Assembly (NCBI GenBank): GCA_025201365.1
Contig: JAIXMF010000025.1
Coordinates: 51,876-115,875, forward strand
Length of the DNA stretch: 64,000 nucleotides
Direction of reading: 5' to 3'
Source: Syncephalis plumigaleata
Lineage: Eukaryota; Zoopagomycota; Zoopagomycetes; Zoopagales; Piptocephalidaceae
Shown piece by piece: positions 1 to 13,861 of this stretch. Both the position numbers and the translations under genes were made by a program. The notes under the pieces were generated by a model. It ran no database searches. It was not told the origin of the DNA and saw only the letters and a list, made by a program, of their open reading frames with translations. Numbering within the stretch: the stretch's first letter is position 1; each line of letters opens with the position of its first letter.

Positions 1-1708
1 TACACCATTACGCTTACTTCATTCAATGTACAGAATCGTTCCTTTAATTCCTCCATCAATGACCAGTCATAGGATCTTGTTAAATCAATAGATTTATAGG
101 GGAAATTACGCTGTCGCAGTAAATCACCAAAAATATTGTCATGTCATCTCCGCCATACTCTAATCGGAACCTAATGATTAGTTAATTGGTTAATTAGTTG
201 TATACGCAGTATTATGTTTACTATTCCACCTACTTGGTTCCCGGCATGCAAAGACCCTCCTCTACACAGGATACTGTGGTTGTCTGAGCTCCTAGATCAA
301 TGACACATGCCAATGAAGTGCCAGCACCAAACGTACAACAAACAGATGCCTGTTATAACACTAGTTAGTATGGTAAGCAAGTGCATTGATAAATGACCTA
401 CCTGAGATACAATAGCTGCACGTACACCCATATGCTGTAATAGTACGTGAACCATGGCTAGTACAGTAGGACGATGGAATGCATCAGGTATAATTAACAC
501 AACATGGTAATCCTGTTACCATCAAACATCAGTTATAAGTAGGCAATCTACTATGCATAGTAAACAATATAGTACCTTCATATCGGATATTGCAATATTA
601 ACTCTTCCTGGAATATATCCGTCCATAATACAGCTAGATCACCTATCAACTCTTGTTCCGAAGAGTAGTCGATCATGTTCAACATGCCACGTTGTATAGG
701 ATATCGTACAATATAATTGGGTGTACCATAAGGTAATCGTACGGCCTATATACACATACGTATATATATATATGTATTGGTGAATAAATACATGGTTGCT
801 ATTACACTATACTTACCTTTAATCCACTAAGATGATCTGGTTGCTGGCTTACATCTGTCCATTCCACACGGTAGGGATCATTATGATCGGCAATCTTTTC
901 CGGTCTAGCTGCTTCATTAAAGGATAACACCTAGAACAATGCAATGAAACATGACATTATCAGCAATGTCGACAACTACTACTACTATCATCATGTTGAA
1001 TCTAAGGATGCTTACCTGTTGATGCGGATTATTAAGTAGTTTCTTTCGAGTCAACAACGAATCTAGCTCAGTATCTGCCTCGTTTAATGCCATGCTAAAC
1101 AATTCATTCTAATAGAGTGTTATTGCCCACGTTAACCAATATTCTATGACGCCTCATCATCGAACACTTACATCGTCACTTCCCCATTGCAATCGATGAT
1201 GTGGTCGAGATCGATACGCTTCATAGGTTGCCGTGGTGGTTTTACGCGCAATCACATGAGGGACAATACGTGGAAATGCATCAGAAGCAAAGCCTACTCG
1301 TATATTACGTGAACCAGGTTGCAATACGATAATACGTTCGGCTTCCGGTTTAGTCTGCAAACGATATAGACGAATACATGAATACGACTAGTAATGATAC
1401 GCGTATTATCGCCACCGCTCTACTTACTTCATCGCGTGGTCCACGCTGGAAATACGAGTTATCCGTACGTAGATAGTTGGACGCTACACCTTTAATATGA
1501 ATTGAATTGATGAGTGGGATTGAACTGAATTTAAAGCTTGGTTCGTATTCATATTGCTGTAGTTGTTGTAGTTTGAGCGGGATCGTCTACTGGAGTAGGT
1601 GCTGCTGCTGTTGCTGTCGCAGTAGTGGTAGTGGTAGCAGGTGCTACTTCCTCCTCCTCTTCTATTTTGACGTCTTCCTCGACGATTATCGAGTTCTCCG
1701 TCTCCATG
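1..1708 (-). CDS. ARP8: Actin-related protein 8 (INO80 complex), C-terminus beyond left edge
   Basis: This is the actin-fold subunit Arp8 of the nuclear INO80 chromatin remodeller. Exons read on the minus strand include 1354-1172, 1108-1016, one or two between about 930 and 560, 512-402, one ending near 240, and 170-18, with GTAAG/GTAGG donors. Diagnostic blocks are IIVLQPGSRNIRVGFASDAF with PHVIARK (the N-terminal ARP8 nucleotide-fold strand), LIIPDAFHRPTV, then SVCCTFGAGTSLACVIDLGA and RLEYGGDD. An acidic and Thr/Ala-rich leader begins at an ATG at 1708; the join from that leader to the exon ending at 1428 is not resolved. Two single-base losses break the frame, near 598-602 (before the ISDMK block) and near 128-136 (after GGDDM). 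Family assignment is firm. Whether the gene is intact depends on those two positions. Confidence 0.88.
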
Positions 1709-3771
1709 ATGTTTAGCGAGATTAACAACTACTAACTAGTAAGACAAAATTACGAACAAGATACAAAGTATGTCGTAAAAATGACCGCGCATTTTGTATG
1801 AATTTAGTAGGAAAACTGCACAGTTTTACTTACTATGATTACAAATCATTATTGATATCATCAGCATCTTTATCTTAATTAGTGAAATACATTTATTACC
1901 ATAATTATTATATGTATTCTAAACATAGGATAGATAGATAGTCAATCAACCAATGCTAAAAATAAAAGTACATGTCGCTACTGCTACTACTGCTGCTGCT
2001 GCTACGTAATTAGTCCATGGGGTTGCGCGTAGCTTATGCTTCTTGGCAAGCGACGTATTTCAAGGCAACTGCGCAATACACAACGATAAAAGAACGTTGC
2101 TTGTCGTTTACTGCTGACGTGCACCATATTATTATTAGCTATGTACACGAGGAAGAGTCTCAACTTCTCTTCTTCGCTGTCCCTTTACTGTCGTCTTAAT
2201 CAAAAAAAATCCCTTACGGCAGTAACGCGTAATTCCGTTTTTGCTCCTCATATCCTCCCCCTTGGCCATTTAGCGATTAGCCCTCCTTTTCCTGCTTACG
2301 CTATGAAATCTATTCTATTTGATATATATGATGGCTGTTCTCCTTTGTTCGATATACACATACACACACGCGCACACACACTCTCACTCTCACTCACATC
2401 ATTCAAATAATATTATTCGTATACGCGTACGTACAATTAGCCACTAGTTGTACGTCGTGTTGTTCAATTTTAAATACCTGACCTTATCGTCGCGTTATTC
2501 CGAATACAAAACACGATATTACACAATTTCATTATCGTAACATCTACCCGCCCTCCACTACTCGAAGATAGGTATGATTAATATTTATATGCATTTGTAT
2601 TCCTATGCATTGTATGTACTTGTGCAATTATTTTTATAAGTGCTTTGTTAATTAGGAAATAGAAGAAGAAAGCATATGCGCATTTGTTTATTATGTTTTG
2701 ATGACAACAATGAGGCCATCATATTGACTGTCTATGAGCCTGTGTTATATTTAATAGTCTTCTTATTGTTGCTGTTGTTGTTGCTCTCCTTGTTTTTTCG
2801 TAAAGAAAACATATGTTCTACTCTTTCTTCCTTGTCTGCTTCCTTTATTATTTGTTTATCATTCAAATGGCTGCATGTTTTATTGCTTGGGTGGATCATT
2901 TACCTGGATAGATGTATAAATAGCGGCGCAGGGTGACTGGCATACTGCATACGCTAAATGTCAACAAACATACGGTTCCATAGTTGTTCGTTGGCATAGT
3001 TCAGCTGCAGATCCAGCTCATTCAGCTCGATGTACATTGGCTAGACTCGAGTAGCGTATTTCAGAGAGAGAGAGATTACTCGGTACCATCCTCTCCCTCC
3101 TTATTATCCCCTATGATCTTTAAAGATTGACCACACACACACGCATACACATATTATTACTACTGTTTGTAAATATATGTGGTCGCACATCAAATAAGCA
3201 ACTGCATAACACGTATGCTTCCTTCCATACACGCTATATTGTCTATTGACTCTGCCAAGATTTACAACATGAAAAGGAAAAACATGCTAAAGCTAATTGG
3301 CCATAAGCAATCCACGAATTAACAGTCACGGCAATATTTATTAATTACCATTCGTATGTTTATAATAGTGCATCCCTTAATAAACCATTGTAAACTAGCG
3401 TATAGGAGAGCACAAGTTTCTCTTTAAACGCTTGTCCACCTAGTTATGTACACACGCTCTCGCTCTCTCTATCGATAGAATAGAATATGCTCATTATCGA
3501 TTGACGTGCAAAATACAATCAACGACAGTAAACTGATATCTCTTCACATTTCACGCTTGGTATGAATATCCATTGTATGCAGGTCGTCGATCTATTCTAC
3601 CAGCTAAATAGTCCGTATCATTTAATACGGTTTACAACTTTTACTCGACTATTTCATACGTTTACCTCGCTATAACTACGCTTCATTTATTCTTTTATAT
3701 ACATTTATTGTTATACGCATATACATATATATATATTGTAGAACTCATTATTGATTATCATACTCGATAGG
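1709..3771. other. Intergenic region, no gene supported
   Basis: This stretch of about 2 kb separates the divergent ARP8 and CAP-protein genes. It holds short simple repeats (a CTG/CTA run near 1978-2003, a CA/CT run near 2358-2400, GA near 3064-3074) and AT-rich DNA. The open frames here are hydrophobic Leu/Ser runs from low-complexity DNA and show no family resemblance. Confidence 0.6.
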
Positions 3772-4404
3772 ATGAAATCAGTTGCACTTAATGGACTATG
3801 GCTTGCCATAGCCATCGGACTACTTTCCATCGGCACGTGTAAACAAGTCGACGCCTACAGCTCAACTAGAATGCTGTGTCTCGTGAACAAAGAACGATCC
3901 ATGCGCGGTCTACACGCCCTAGGTCAAAGCCAGTAAGTGTAGCGTATACCGCATTAATTGCCGCTGTATTTATCGATTATCATTTAGTAAATTGGACATG
4001 GCCGCTTTACGACACAGTAGGGATCAGGCTCGTCGTAATCACATATCACACGAGGGATCGAACGGGTCGTCACCCTCGGATCGTGCCTCGGATGTCGGCT
4101 ACAACTGGGCTCGAGTGGCAGAGAACGTAGCCTACGGATACGACAATGAAGGCCAATGCATGCGCCATTGGATGAAATCATACGGTAAGTTGTCGTCGAT
4201 AGTTCCAATCAACATGACTATTAGCTAATCAATTGTCATGTCAATGTATTCATGTCTAGGACATCGACGTAACATTTTGGGCGATTACATTCATTTCGGT
4301 TCGGCAGTGCTTATAGTCATCGTGGTACACCCTACTATACACAAGAATTCGCACACGATGGACAGCGATCGCGTAATTATCCCATCTGTCCCGATGATGA
4401 CTAG
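3772..4404 (+). CDS. Secreted CAP/SCP (PR-1-like) domain protein
   Basis: A short secreted protein with a CAP (CRISP/antigen 5/PR-1) domain. The ATG at 3772 precedes a hydrophobic signal peptide (GLWLAIAIGLLSIGTC). Three exons, 3772-3932, 3988-4184 and 4260-4404, join in phase. The CAP blocks are MLCLVNKERSMRGLHAL, LDMAALRHSRDQA, HISHEG, GYNWARVAENVAYGY and the signature GHRRNILGDYIHFGSAV, with the usual His/Glu positions (SHEG, AEN, GHR). One base is missing around 4305-4310. After it the expected final strand (YSHRGTPYYTQEFAHDG) is found in the next frame and ends at the stop at 4402-4404. In fungi such proteins bind sterols or lipids and act outside the cell; here that role is inferred. 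Confidence 0.88.
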
Positions 4405-4896
4405 ACGACCGTCGCTAACGTGTGGTAGTGGCGGTGTATATGATTGATTACGATGCCATTATTATACACCTTTATTTACATGACGCACCCCCCCCCCTCC
4501 CTTCCTCATTGATTCTTCTTAAGCTTTGTGGTATCCTAAGAATATATACACTAGGCTATTCGAGTCTCATATTCTTTTATTGTTTTTAATGCAGTACAAT
4601 TAATAAGTTTCCTATTCAGCTACTATTATAATATGACATAATAATCATGATATCTCCCAACAATACTAGTTATAAAATGAATGATAAACATATAGGTCCT
4701 TACGTATAATATGGAATTTAACCGATAATGATATGAAGCACACACTAATTGAAAGAGAATAAGAGTGAACATCATTCAATTATTTAATTGCTATTATTGT
4801 TTTTTTTCTTTTTTTCTCTCTACTAGATTCAGTTGTGTTTTCTTTATTCTTCATCGTCCTTCGTGCAAACATACACACCATTACTCGAACGGCAAT

Positions 4897-5946
4897 ATGC
4901 GCGTGAAACGACACAAGGCGTATAAACGTCTTATGACACTCTATCAGTATACATTTGGCTTTCGCGAACCATATCAAGTACTGGGTGAGCTAGCACGAAT
5001 ATGAATTACATTTATCTCTTTATTTATTAACATGCGTGATTCATATTGTCTTAGTCGATGCTGGCTTCTGTAGAAGTAGTGCCGCTAATCATATGAATCT
5101 CGACACACAACTATCTCGTATTCTATTTGGACAGACAAAGCAAAGTATGTCATATTGTTGAATAGTGGCATTACAATCTAATTCATATTTGGTGGTGTTT
5201 TAGTGGTTACAAGCTGTGTTATGGCTGAATTAAAGTGGCCACCGAGGATCGTCCAGCATTCGGTATTACTCGACGTATGGAACGTCGTCGTTGCACGCAT
5301 AAACAGCCGATTGCAGGATCAGACTGCATCGCAGAGATTATAGGCAAGAAGAACGAGTTCAACTATTGTGTGGCCAGTCAGGACTATGCATTACGCGAGA
5401 AGCTACGTCTAGTACCGGGTGTACCCTTGATTTACGAAAAGCGAAGTGTACTAATTGTCGAGCCAGTATCTGCGGCCACTCAGTTGGCGGCACAAAAGGT
5501 TAGTTTCATGGCACTCGGCTATACATATTTATTTAGTTAGATAGTTAGTTATTTGTACGAGTATCGTGTATCAACTAATAAACTACGATTAGAATGAACA
5601 CAAGAAACAGATGGCGCCCAAATCCGAGAAAGATCATATTAAGAAGGCGTTGGATGCAGTTAAACTTGAGAATCGTAACGGTCAAACGGCCGAAGAGGCA
5701 GCGGCAGGTAATCGTCCCAATAAGCGTAAGCGTCCCAAGGCACCCAATCCATTAGCAGTTAAAAAGAAGAAGACAACGACAGCGACAACAACGACAACGG
5801 CATCTAATAAGAGCAATTCAACTACAGTCAATCATAACGATCATAACACGGATGATGGCACTAAACGACGACGTCAACGAAAACGTAATAGAAAACAACA
5901 GTCGAGTATTGATGCTAGCGAATCAACTGAACAAAATAATATTTAA
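4897..5946 (+). CDS. UTP23: rRNA-processing protein UTP23 (PIN-like, small-subunit processome)
   Basis: UTP23 is a nucleolar PIN-fold protein needed for early 18S rRNA processing with the snR30 snoRNP. Four exons: 4897-4984, 5055-5144, 5204-5498 and 5593-5946. The start MRVKRHKAYKRLMTLYQYTF matches the family N-terminus and is followed by FGFREPYQVLVDAGFCRSSA across the first splice. The zinc-coordinating/PIN part holds RRMERRRCTHKQPI, GSDCIAEIIG and YCVASQDYALREKLRLVPGV, then PLIYEKRSVL. The tail is basic with the conserved PNPLAVKKKK motif. One base appears lost at about 5232-5236, between MAEL and VATEDRP, breaking the third exon. The short introns and their phases support the model strongly. 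Confidence 0.9.
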
Positions 5947-7299
5947 TTAGCATATCATTATAAAAACACGCATAATATTGTGAGAACAAGTAAGATCTAC
6001 AGTTGTAATACGATCAATTAGCGTTATTATGCATTTGTTAGGGGAATAGTTATAATAGTAAAGCAACACAATGTATACATGACACTTTTTACATTAGCGC
6101 AGACATGGTGGATTAGATTAACAGCTAAAAATGAAATGTATTAAAGCACAATTGTCGAGGCAAAACAGCATGGAAAAGACAACGAACATATTAGATTTGA
6201 TATTGAACTAGCGCACACACACATGCTGTGCTTAAAGAAAAGACATCTTCAGTGGTATTGTTCACTCCTTAGACAACTAGTGTGTACATATACACATACA
6301 CACACAAGAGAGAGAGAGAATAAAGAGGAAACGGGTAGTTAAAAAGAACTTGCCCGACCTCACACAGTTGTCGTCATAGAGGTGTGTGCGTACAATACAA
6401 TCACGATGCTATTGTGCACGATGATATGACTTGCTATTGCTACTACTACTACTACGACAACCGAGTAGACAAGCTGTTGTTGTTTTTTCGAAAGGAAAAC
6501 AACATCATATCATCGTGATAGCGCGTGCACTAAAGACATACAGAGATAATAAAAAAGGCCACAATTGATCCAAAATTGGTGTGTATATGCATGTGCGCAT
6601 GTGTGCGTATGTGCGTGTACGTATATATGTATGCATGTACCGGCATATGTGTATGTGTGTGTATACTCGCCATTACTGTGTAGACATTTCTGTTACCGTG
6701 TCGTACACAGGAAGCATGAAAAAGAAGGTGGTGGTGGTAGAGGAGAGTAAGATGAATGGAGAAGGAAGTAGTAGTAAGTAAGTAAGTAAATGAAAAGAAG
6801 TATGCACACATATATACGCAAATAGAGAAAGAAAAAGACGGGATACATGCAGACGTACATATGCATTGCACGCACGATAGCGACACTTGCATACACACAA
6901 AAATATAGCTTAAATGATGTTGGTGGTGATGATGATGATGGTTATGTTGATGTAGTTGATGATGATGTTGATAATGATCACTTAAAATGGATCACAATAA
7001 GAATACTAATAAAAATGACAAATATCAAGCTAGACGAATAATTAAGGATAATAATAAACTATTCGTTACACGCTATAATCGAATATAAATGTTGTCACTA
7101 CTACTGGCATATTGAATAAGCTAAAATGATCCATTCATATAGGATTCGGTTCTTCGCTGTCTTTGGTAGGCTCCTGTCGTATTGTACTATTATAGTCTTT
7201 CTATCACTTTCGTTGAATAGTTCACAATACTAGTAGTTGATTTTACACAAACTCGCGCGTACATACACGCCGCACAGCATTACATATCTGCCCGCCTCC
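5947..7299. repeat. Low-complexity intergenic DNA with microsatellites
   Basis: No gene is supported in this 1.35-kb stretch between the convergent UTP23 and NudE genes. It contains GA and CA runs near 6289-6325, a CTA run near 6440-6454, a TG/TA-rich tract near 6580-6665 and GATGATGATG near 6928-6970. The open frames on both strands here are translations of these repeats. Confidence 0.6.
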
Positions 7300-8690
7300 T
7301 CATACCCTTGCTGTTCGTTGAGGCAGTTCGCTAACTCGACGAAGACCACTCGGTGTGTCAAGACGCATGCTACGCGACCTTACGGTGCGACCCTTAGTGG
7401 GCGAGGAGGGTATCTTACTAGGCGAGAGAGATCGAGTACTCGATATTGTCGGATGATGCGGAGTCACGGGTGAGCCGGGTAGACTGCGACCACCTGGTGT
7501 GGATCGACCTCCCGGTGTAGCACGACCGGTGGATGCCGATGACGATAGCGATGGCTTTTTAATACCCGTAAGAATTGGACTACTGTTAGCGGTACTTGAA
7601 TAAGAGGGCGGCGGTGTAAGCAGTGGTGTAACCAATGAACGACAGTTTACTAGGCGACTTTCCAAGCTCTATAATAGCATCATTCATAGTAAGTATATTA
7701 TATATATATGTTGATCATCAGTGCTTACCTTGACTCGACCAAGCATCTCTTGCACCATCTTGACGGGATTGGCAGCGTTTTCCTCGGGTTTCACGCTTAA
7801 TGAACGGCGTTTGGTGTGGGTACTTGCACGATTACTACGAAGTACAGATACTTCCAGTTGCAAGTCACGTAGTTCGTCCTTAAGACGTTGCACCACCACC
7901 ACAAGTTTGTTCTTGATTTCAAGCTCGTTCTCCAGGAATACATTACGCTCCATGGTTTGATGCAGTTTAATCTCGATATCTCGAAGTGAGGTTGTTGCCA
8001 CTCTACACATGTGTGTAAATACAAAGTAGATGGCATCAGTAACGAGTATCACTTATTATGATAGAGTGTGACAACAGCAATATAGTGCACGGCACTACAG
8101 TTGGTGATATTCACTTACCGGCCGTATCGTTCAAGATCATCGTTGTCCTGCTCCAGTGTACGTGTACGATCCTTGTACTTTTGGTGGGATGCTTTAAGGA
8201 ACTGAATTTCACGCTGCATAGCTTCAACCGATGTGTTGGAGTCAGATTTGGACTCTTGATATTTCTCCTATTGTGCGTGGAACATCATTACATCATGTGT
8301 ATGAGTGTTACGCGTTCATGTGATACAACAGAGTAGAGATGGTAGCCTACCTTCCAATGATCAACTTCCAGTTGAAGTAGATTAACTGCACCCTTTAGTT
8401 CCTTGCACTGAGCATCTAACAGCTCCACATTTCGTTCTAGTCCTCCTCATAGTCACGACTGTCCTGTTGAAACTCGTCCAATGTTGTACGTGTATCGACT
8501 AAGGCAGTCTTCAAACGTTCTGCGCGAGTCTTCCAAAACAACATTTCATCTTCGACGGAAGAGAACGGTCTAGTGATATGGACATGCAAGGTTAGTATAG
8601 CTGCTGCTGTTGCTGCTATAATTATTACCATTATCAGTATTACTTACCCAACCTGTTCATCCGCCAATAGGCTTTCGTCGAAATCCGCCA
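7300..8690 (-). CDS. NudE/NDEL1 family dynein regulator
   Basis: A NudE-type coiled-coil protein that links LIS1/NudF to cytoplasmic dynein, for nuclear migration and spindle function. Five exons on the minus strand: 8690-8648, 8569-8351, 8267-8119, 8002-7729 and 7668-7300. The start is MADFDESLLADEQVG. Conserved NudE blocks are DEMLFWKTRAERLKTAL, TLEQDNDDLERYGRVATTSL, MERNVFLENELEIK and VQRLKDELRDLQLEVSVLR. A Ser/Pro/Arg-rich C-terminal region with repeated PGGRS follows, likely a phosphorylated disordered tail. One base is missing at about 8443-8447 (after DYEE), which moves the conserved LERNVELLDAQCKEL segment into another frame. Without that break the gene would be a normal-length NudE. 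Confidence 0.9.
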
Positions 8691-11600
8691 TAATAAATAT
8701 AGAACACTAAATAATGATTTGACCGGATAAAAATATCAGTTGGCTAGAAATATAATATAGTATATATATATAGGGGTACACGAGGTTCACGCCGTCAAAT
8801 GCTGCTTTGCTGCCGTGAAATAGTTTAGAAAATAGCACAATGATAAAGATAATAATGAAATGATGATGAGGACGACGACGACGACGACGACGACGAGATT
8901 GCCGTTGAATCACAGACTCAGTCACAAACGCAAAACGCAGATAGACGATATATGAATATGAATATGAGATATGATAAAAAGAAAGATGAAAGAAAGAAAG
9001 ATGAATAGGAGTGAGAGTGAGTGAGTGAGTGAGTGAGTGAGTGAGTGACAGTTAGGTCCAGTTGGAAACGAACAAGGACTCACAGGTTGGGGTATGCAAA
9101 AATATTGCTATAATAGAAAGAGGAAAGAAATTTTGAGGAGAAATGTGGGTGAGTGTCAAACACAGTTACGCTATTATAGAAATGATAATAACGATGGCAA
9201 TAATGGTGATGATGATGGTGGCAAATCTATATTCTATAAATGAACGAATGTGCAAGTGAACGTGTGATGTGTGTATAGGCTATCTGTAAGTGGAAATATA
9301 AAGAAGCAAGTAAATGCAGTAATAATGGTCGTAGCAGTGGGAGAGAGCACGTCTAGCTAGCAGGGCGGATCGCTGCAGCAGCATCTTTATAATAGGAAAG
9401 AGTTGATGGTGCGTCTCGGCGCTGCCATATACTACTACTACTATTAGAGAGTCATGCTCATCATTCACCATTTAATCCATAAAATGGAAACAAATTGGAT
9501 CAAATGATAATGATGATAATGATGATGCCAATCTATTCGACTGCCCAGTCATAGTTGTACGTTTCTATACTGCAGCCACGCGTGCACTCCATCATCCATT
9601 GTCCATCATCCATATCAACGCTTAGGCCACGCTCGTATGCTGCTAGAACGGGCCATAGATACCAAGTCTTCTTGATATGGGTACATTGAGACTTATAGAT
9701 GCATGCATATATATAAAAGTAATAAACGCATTTGAACCAATTAATTGTATTAATTGCCACATATTCATCAAGCATCAATCATGAATCGTCATAATAGCCA
9801 AGTAACGGCGTTGTAACCATAATGATAGGTGTGTACATGAACAAACAAATAGGTGCGTTGTATGTGTGTATGTGTATGTGTAAGAATAGGGCGTGCCATT
9901 TTCATTCATGAAGTAGGGCACGTGTAGACTGTCAGATCGAATTGGAAGGCATGAATGATTTGATGATTTGCTGAACGTTGGAGAAAAAAAGGCAACAGTG
10001 TCTCGCTCATGCCATTCAGTATAGTGGACGGATGATACAGGAGAGCTGCAAGGCGGACATTGCAGCAGACATGGAAGAGATCATCAATAAATAGCATATT
10101 GCAGCGATTTGTTTAGGAAACAGGAAATGAGGAGAGGGGGGCATGTCCAACTAGCATGTTGTCAAGCAGACGATGATAAACGAGCAATGATAATGTGACG
10201 ACTATTATAATATATATATCATAGCACATTGTAGTATAACATAGCATAGTATGTATTGTTCTATATCTCGAGCGTAACTTTGCAAGATGGATTGGCTATG
10301 AAGACCATCATTGTATGTATAAACGCATACACACATACAAGACGAATGGCAATTGTTTATCGCCTATGCTATTCCGGTACTTACCCTCTCTTTCCTCGTT
10401 GTGGCCAATGAACAAGAGACAAGCAATTACAGCCGAGGATAAAGGCGAGACTATCTACGGCTACCAAGTTAGTGTATACGACGTAGATATCACATTAAAG
10501 GGTGGGATTCTAGCTAATTGTTGCTATTCGGTAATGGCTAGGTTATTCTAGTAATATTATCCGCGGCAATAGCCAAAACCGTAGAAATTATATTAGTGGA
10601 AGCGGTAGCAGTATCTGCCACAGCGTAAGTATATAGATGCGGAAAAAAAAGCAAAGATAGGAGGAAATGTGGAATAGGTAACGGAAACGTGAAAGGAATA
10701 AAATATACAGAAGCAAACATGTCATTGGCCATGGAAGACAACATACTACAAACCGATATCAAGGCGCAGTGAGCGTGTGAATCTGGTTGTACATACACAC
10801 ATACATACATACATACATACATACACACTTGTGTGCTTATGTGTGTTTATAGGTCTGTACGTGGGACACGCGACAACACGAGTCCAGAAGAGCAGAAACG
10901 ATGCTATTGATGTGGAGATGTAGCGAGAAACGTAGCACACTAGATGTGTGTATGGGCGTATGTATGTATGTATGTGCATATGATGCCGAACAATTGCAAC
11001 CGCGTGGATCACAAGTCCGACAAAGGACTCGTGACGGCAATGAATCTGTCATCAAAGAACGAGCAACATATGACGCACGGCAATATCAAGTTCATTAGGG
11101 AACGCATTATTATCAGTGCTATTATTAGTATGCGATAGGAGAGCGAGCGTACATGTTCGGTAATCCGAATAAATACATCAAATGATAATGGATTGACATT
11201 TCCATTGACATGTTCCAGAATAAAGAAGCTATTGTCATAAACAAGGATGCGAGTGTAAGCGAATTAGCAGCTTACTATGATGCGTGTACAAACACAATAA
11301 AGCAGCAATGTAGCAATGTCCAACTATGAAATAAATAAAGGGTAATAATCAGGCAGCAGCAGCAGCAGTAGCAGGCATCATCAATCGAATCGAGCACGGA
11401 TACAGCTGCATAGTTGCAGCAAGTGTACGTACCTTGCTTTCCGCTTCTCGTCAAGTATTTGCTATTAAGACTGTTTGATAGGTCTATCGTGTAGGAATGA
11501 TAAAAAGAAAACTAACAGTGTTGCACTTCTTGCATATACTTTATACGCATACAAGCATACACGCACTGATCACAACAACCACGTCACTATAACCGAGATC

Positions 11601-13830
11601 AAGGGTAATTACAAGTGTATACGCGTAGACGCAGGCGACACGGAATGGTCACGAGCACACTATCGAACGAGTCTTTTATAAGCAACAATAGAAATACGAG
11701 AAACACAACCAGATGACTAGTATAATGAGAGGGTAAAACTGGGAAAGGAGACGCAAGGGGAAGGTGATAATGGTGAAAAGATAAGATTTCTAGACGTCAC
11801 AAAAGAAAATGTAAGACAAGAAAATCATCACATCAATTCATCATTATCATTACACGGAGATCCACACTATAAATGATAATGATAATGAAGAAGTAGAATA
11901 TGATGCTGATGATACCTGTCTACCATTTGGTATCACTCGTTCGCTGCGTTTTATCGTATACGGTCAGTGGTAGATACGAATGTTGCCAAGACATTTGAAA
12001 CTAACATGGAAAACAATCGTCGACAATGGTAAACAACACACGCGCAAACACACAACAAATTACAAATCATAATAAACGAATCTAACAGCTGATATGAGCA
12101 TATTTACCTACCTTAGTAGTAATAACTATAATGATAATATCGCTACGACTATATAGAATAATCACTGGAAATGTATGTATGTGAGATAGCAATAATGATA
12201 ATGATAATAATACACAAATCTACTAAGATCAATACGAGGAAAAACAGAAAGAGCACAGAAATAAATGAGACAACGTAATGTCAAAAAAAGCCGTATACAG
12301 CTAGCTAATAATAGGACAAGGAAAAGGATAATGATAAATGGAAAGGAGAAGACAAGTGCTACTGAACGGTAGAACGGGTGAACGCGTGGCTTTTTGTTTC
12401 TTTTACAACAAATAATAGTACTATGAAATAATGCGTATGTCGCATTAAACAATAGTAATAATGACTAAGAAGAAAATGATAGTGATGGTGATGTGATGAT
12501 GAATGTGCGCGAGTGAGTGGCGAGTGAGTGAGTATGACAGTGTGAATATGCGCAGAAAGGACAAAGGCAGTAAATAGCGCTGATGACTCTAGTTACGCAT
12601 GCATTTGAAGTATTGAAGCGATGGAAATGACTACAATAACCTCGCTGGCTACCAAGCAGCAAGATGTTACGAGGAAGTGCAAGCGGTTGTCAGTATTGCT
12701 CATGTGACAATAATGGTAGTACATTATCCAACTGCAATTGTAAAGCGTAATAACAGCAACAATAACAATAACAGCAATAACAATAATAGCAATAGCTGCT
12801 TGTTTATTATTCGTCTTGTGTTCCCTTTCAACTTACCATGTTCTATCATGTGCTCTACCGCTCTTTCCTCACCATCGCACCCAAAGTCTATCTGCGATTA
12901 AACGTGTCAAATAGTCTCTGGTACTTTTTCCATGACGTCATAACAGCATTATGTGTTGTACGATTTGACTGTTGACCAACTCGATATGTTGACGACAGCG
13001 TCATTTACGACTTTGACCTCCTCCTCTTGTCTCTCTGCTCTCTCCTTCCCCCCAATAACGTTATTGGTGATACCTGTTTAGTTGAGACTGTGAATGGAAA
13101 AGTTGACTTTTCCGAGGATGATGGTGCAATAGTGCCAAGTTTTTCCTCGCTCGCTCTCGCTCTTCCCACCAAATGCCGAGTGAGCAACGCCAAAGGATCC
13201 ATGAACGTGTCTAGACTCATCAGCTATCCTGCAAATGTTATGTCCCTTACTATTACAATGTATCCATGATGAGTCTACTATATCATGATTATTATTATTA
13301 AATAATTTATCATTATACATATATACACGTATATATATACTCGTTTTGTATTGTATTGTATTGTATTGTAGTTGACAAACTTGGCTTACTCTATGTGAAC
13401 TACGCAATGTCATTTGTTGTATCGCTTCTAATTCAGTTCACTTTGATTCGTGCTGAGACGACAGCGGCACGTGGCGTACAACATAGGCAAGCGAGCTTTT
13501 TGGCCCATGCGGTGGCTGCATGTTAAAGGCGAACTGGAGAGCGGCATCGCGGAACCAATGCTAATCAGACTTTTTGACCGCATCTGCAAGAAATAACTAT
13601 TGAACAAGTAGGAAAGCGGCGAGGGAGGAGGAAGGAAAGGAGGAGGAGAGAGAGAGCGCGCGCGCGCACGCCATTCGCACTGTACCGCATCAACCATGCT
13701 GTCTGGCTGCGTGTTTTGTCTTCCTTTGGCATCGCCACAAGTCCACTAGCTAACTGGATCAATGGCAGCGTAGCAGCAAATCAACTTTGTGAGCTAAGCA
13801 CAGACGCTGCTCGATGCGTCCTCCTCCTCG

Positions 13831-13861
<31 letters not shown>

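Noticed and set aside
6530-6900. Long His/Tyr/Ser-rich frames on the minus strand
   Set aside because: They are translations of TG/TA and GATA-type simple repeats.
13027-13269. 80-codon frame on the plus strand
   Set aside because: It begins at TTG, not ATG, and shows no domain, splice or composition support.
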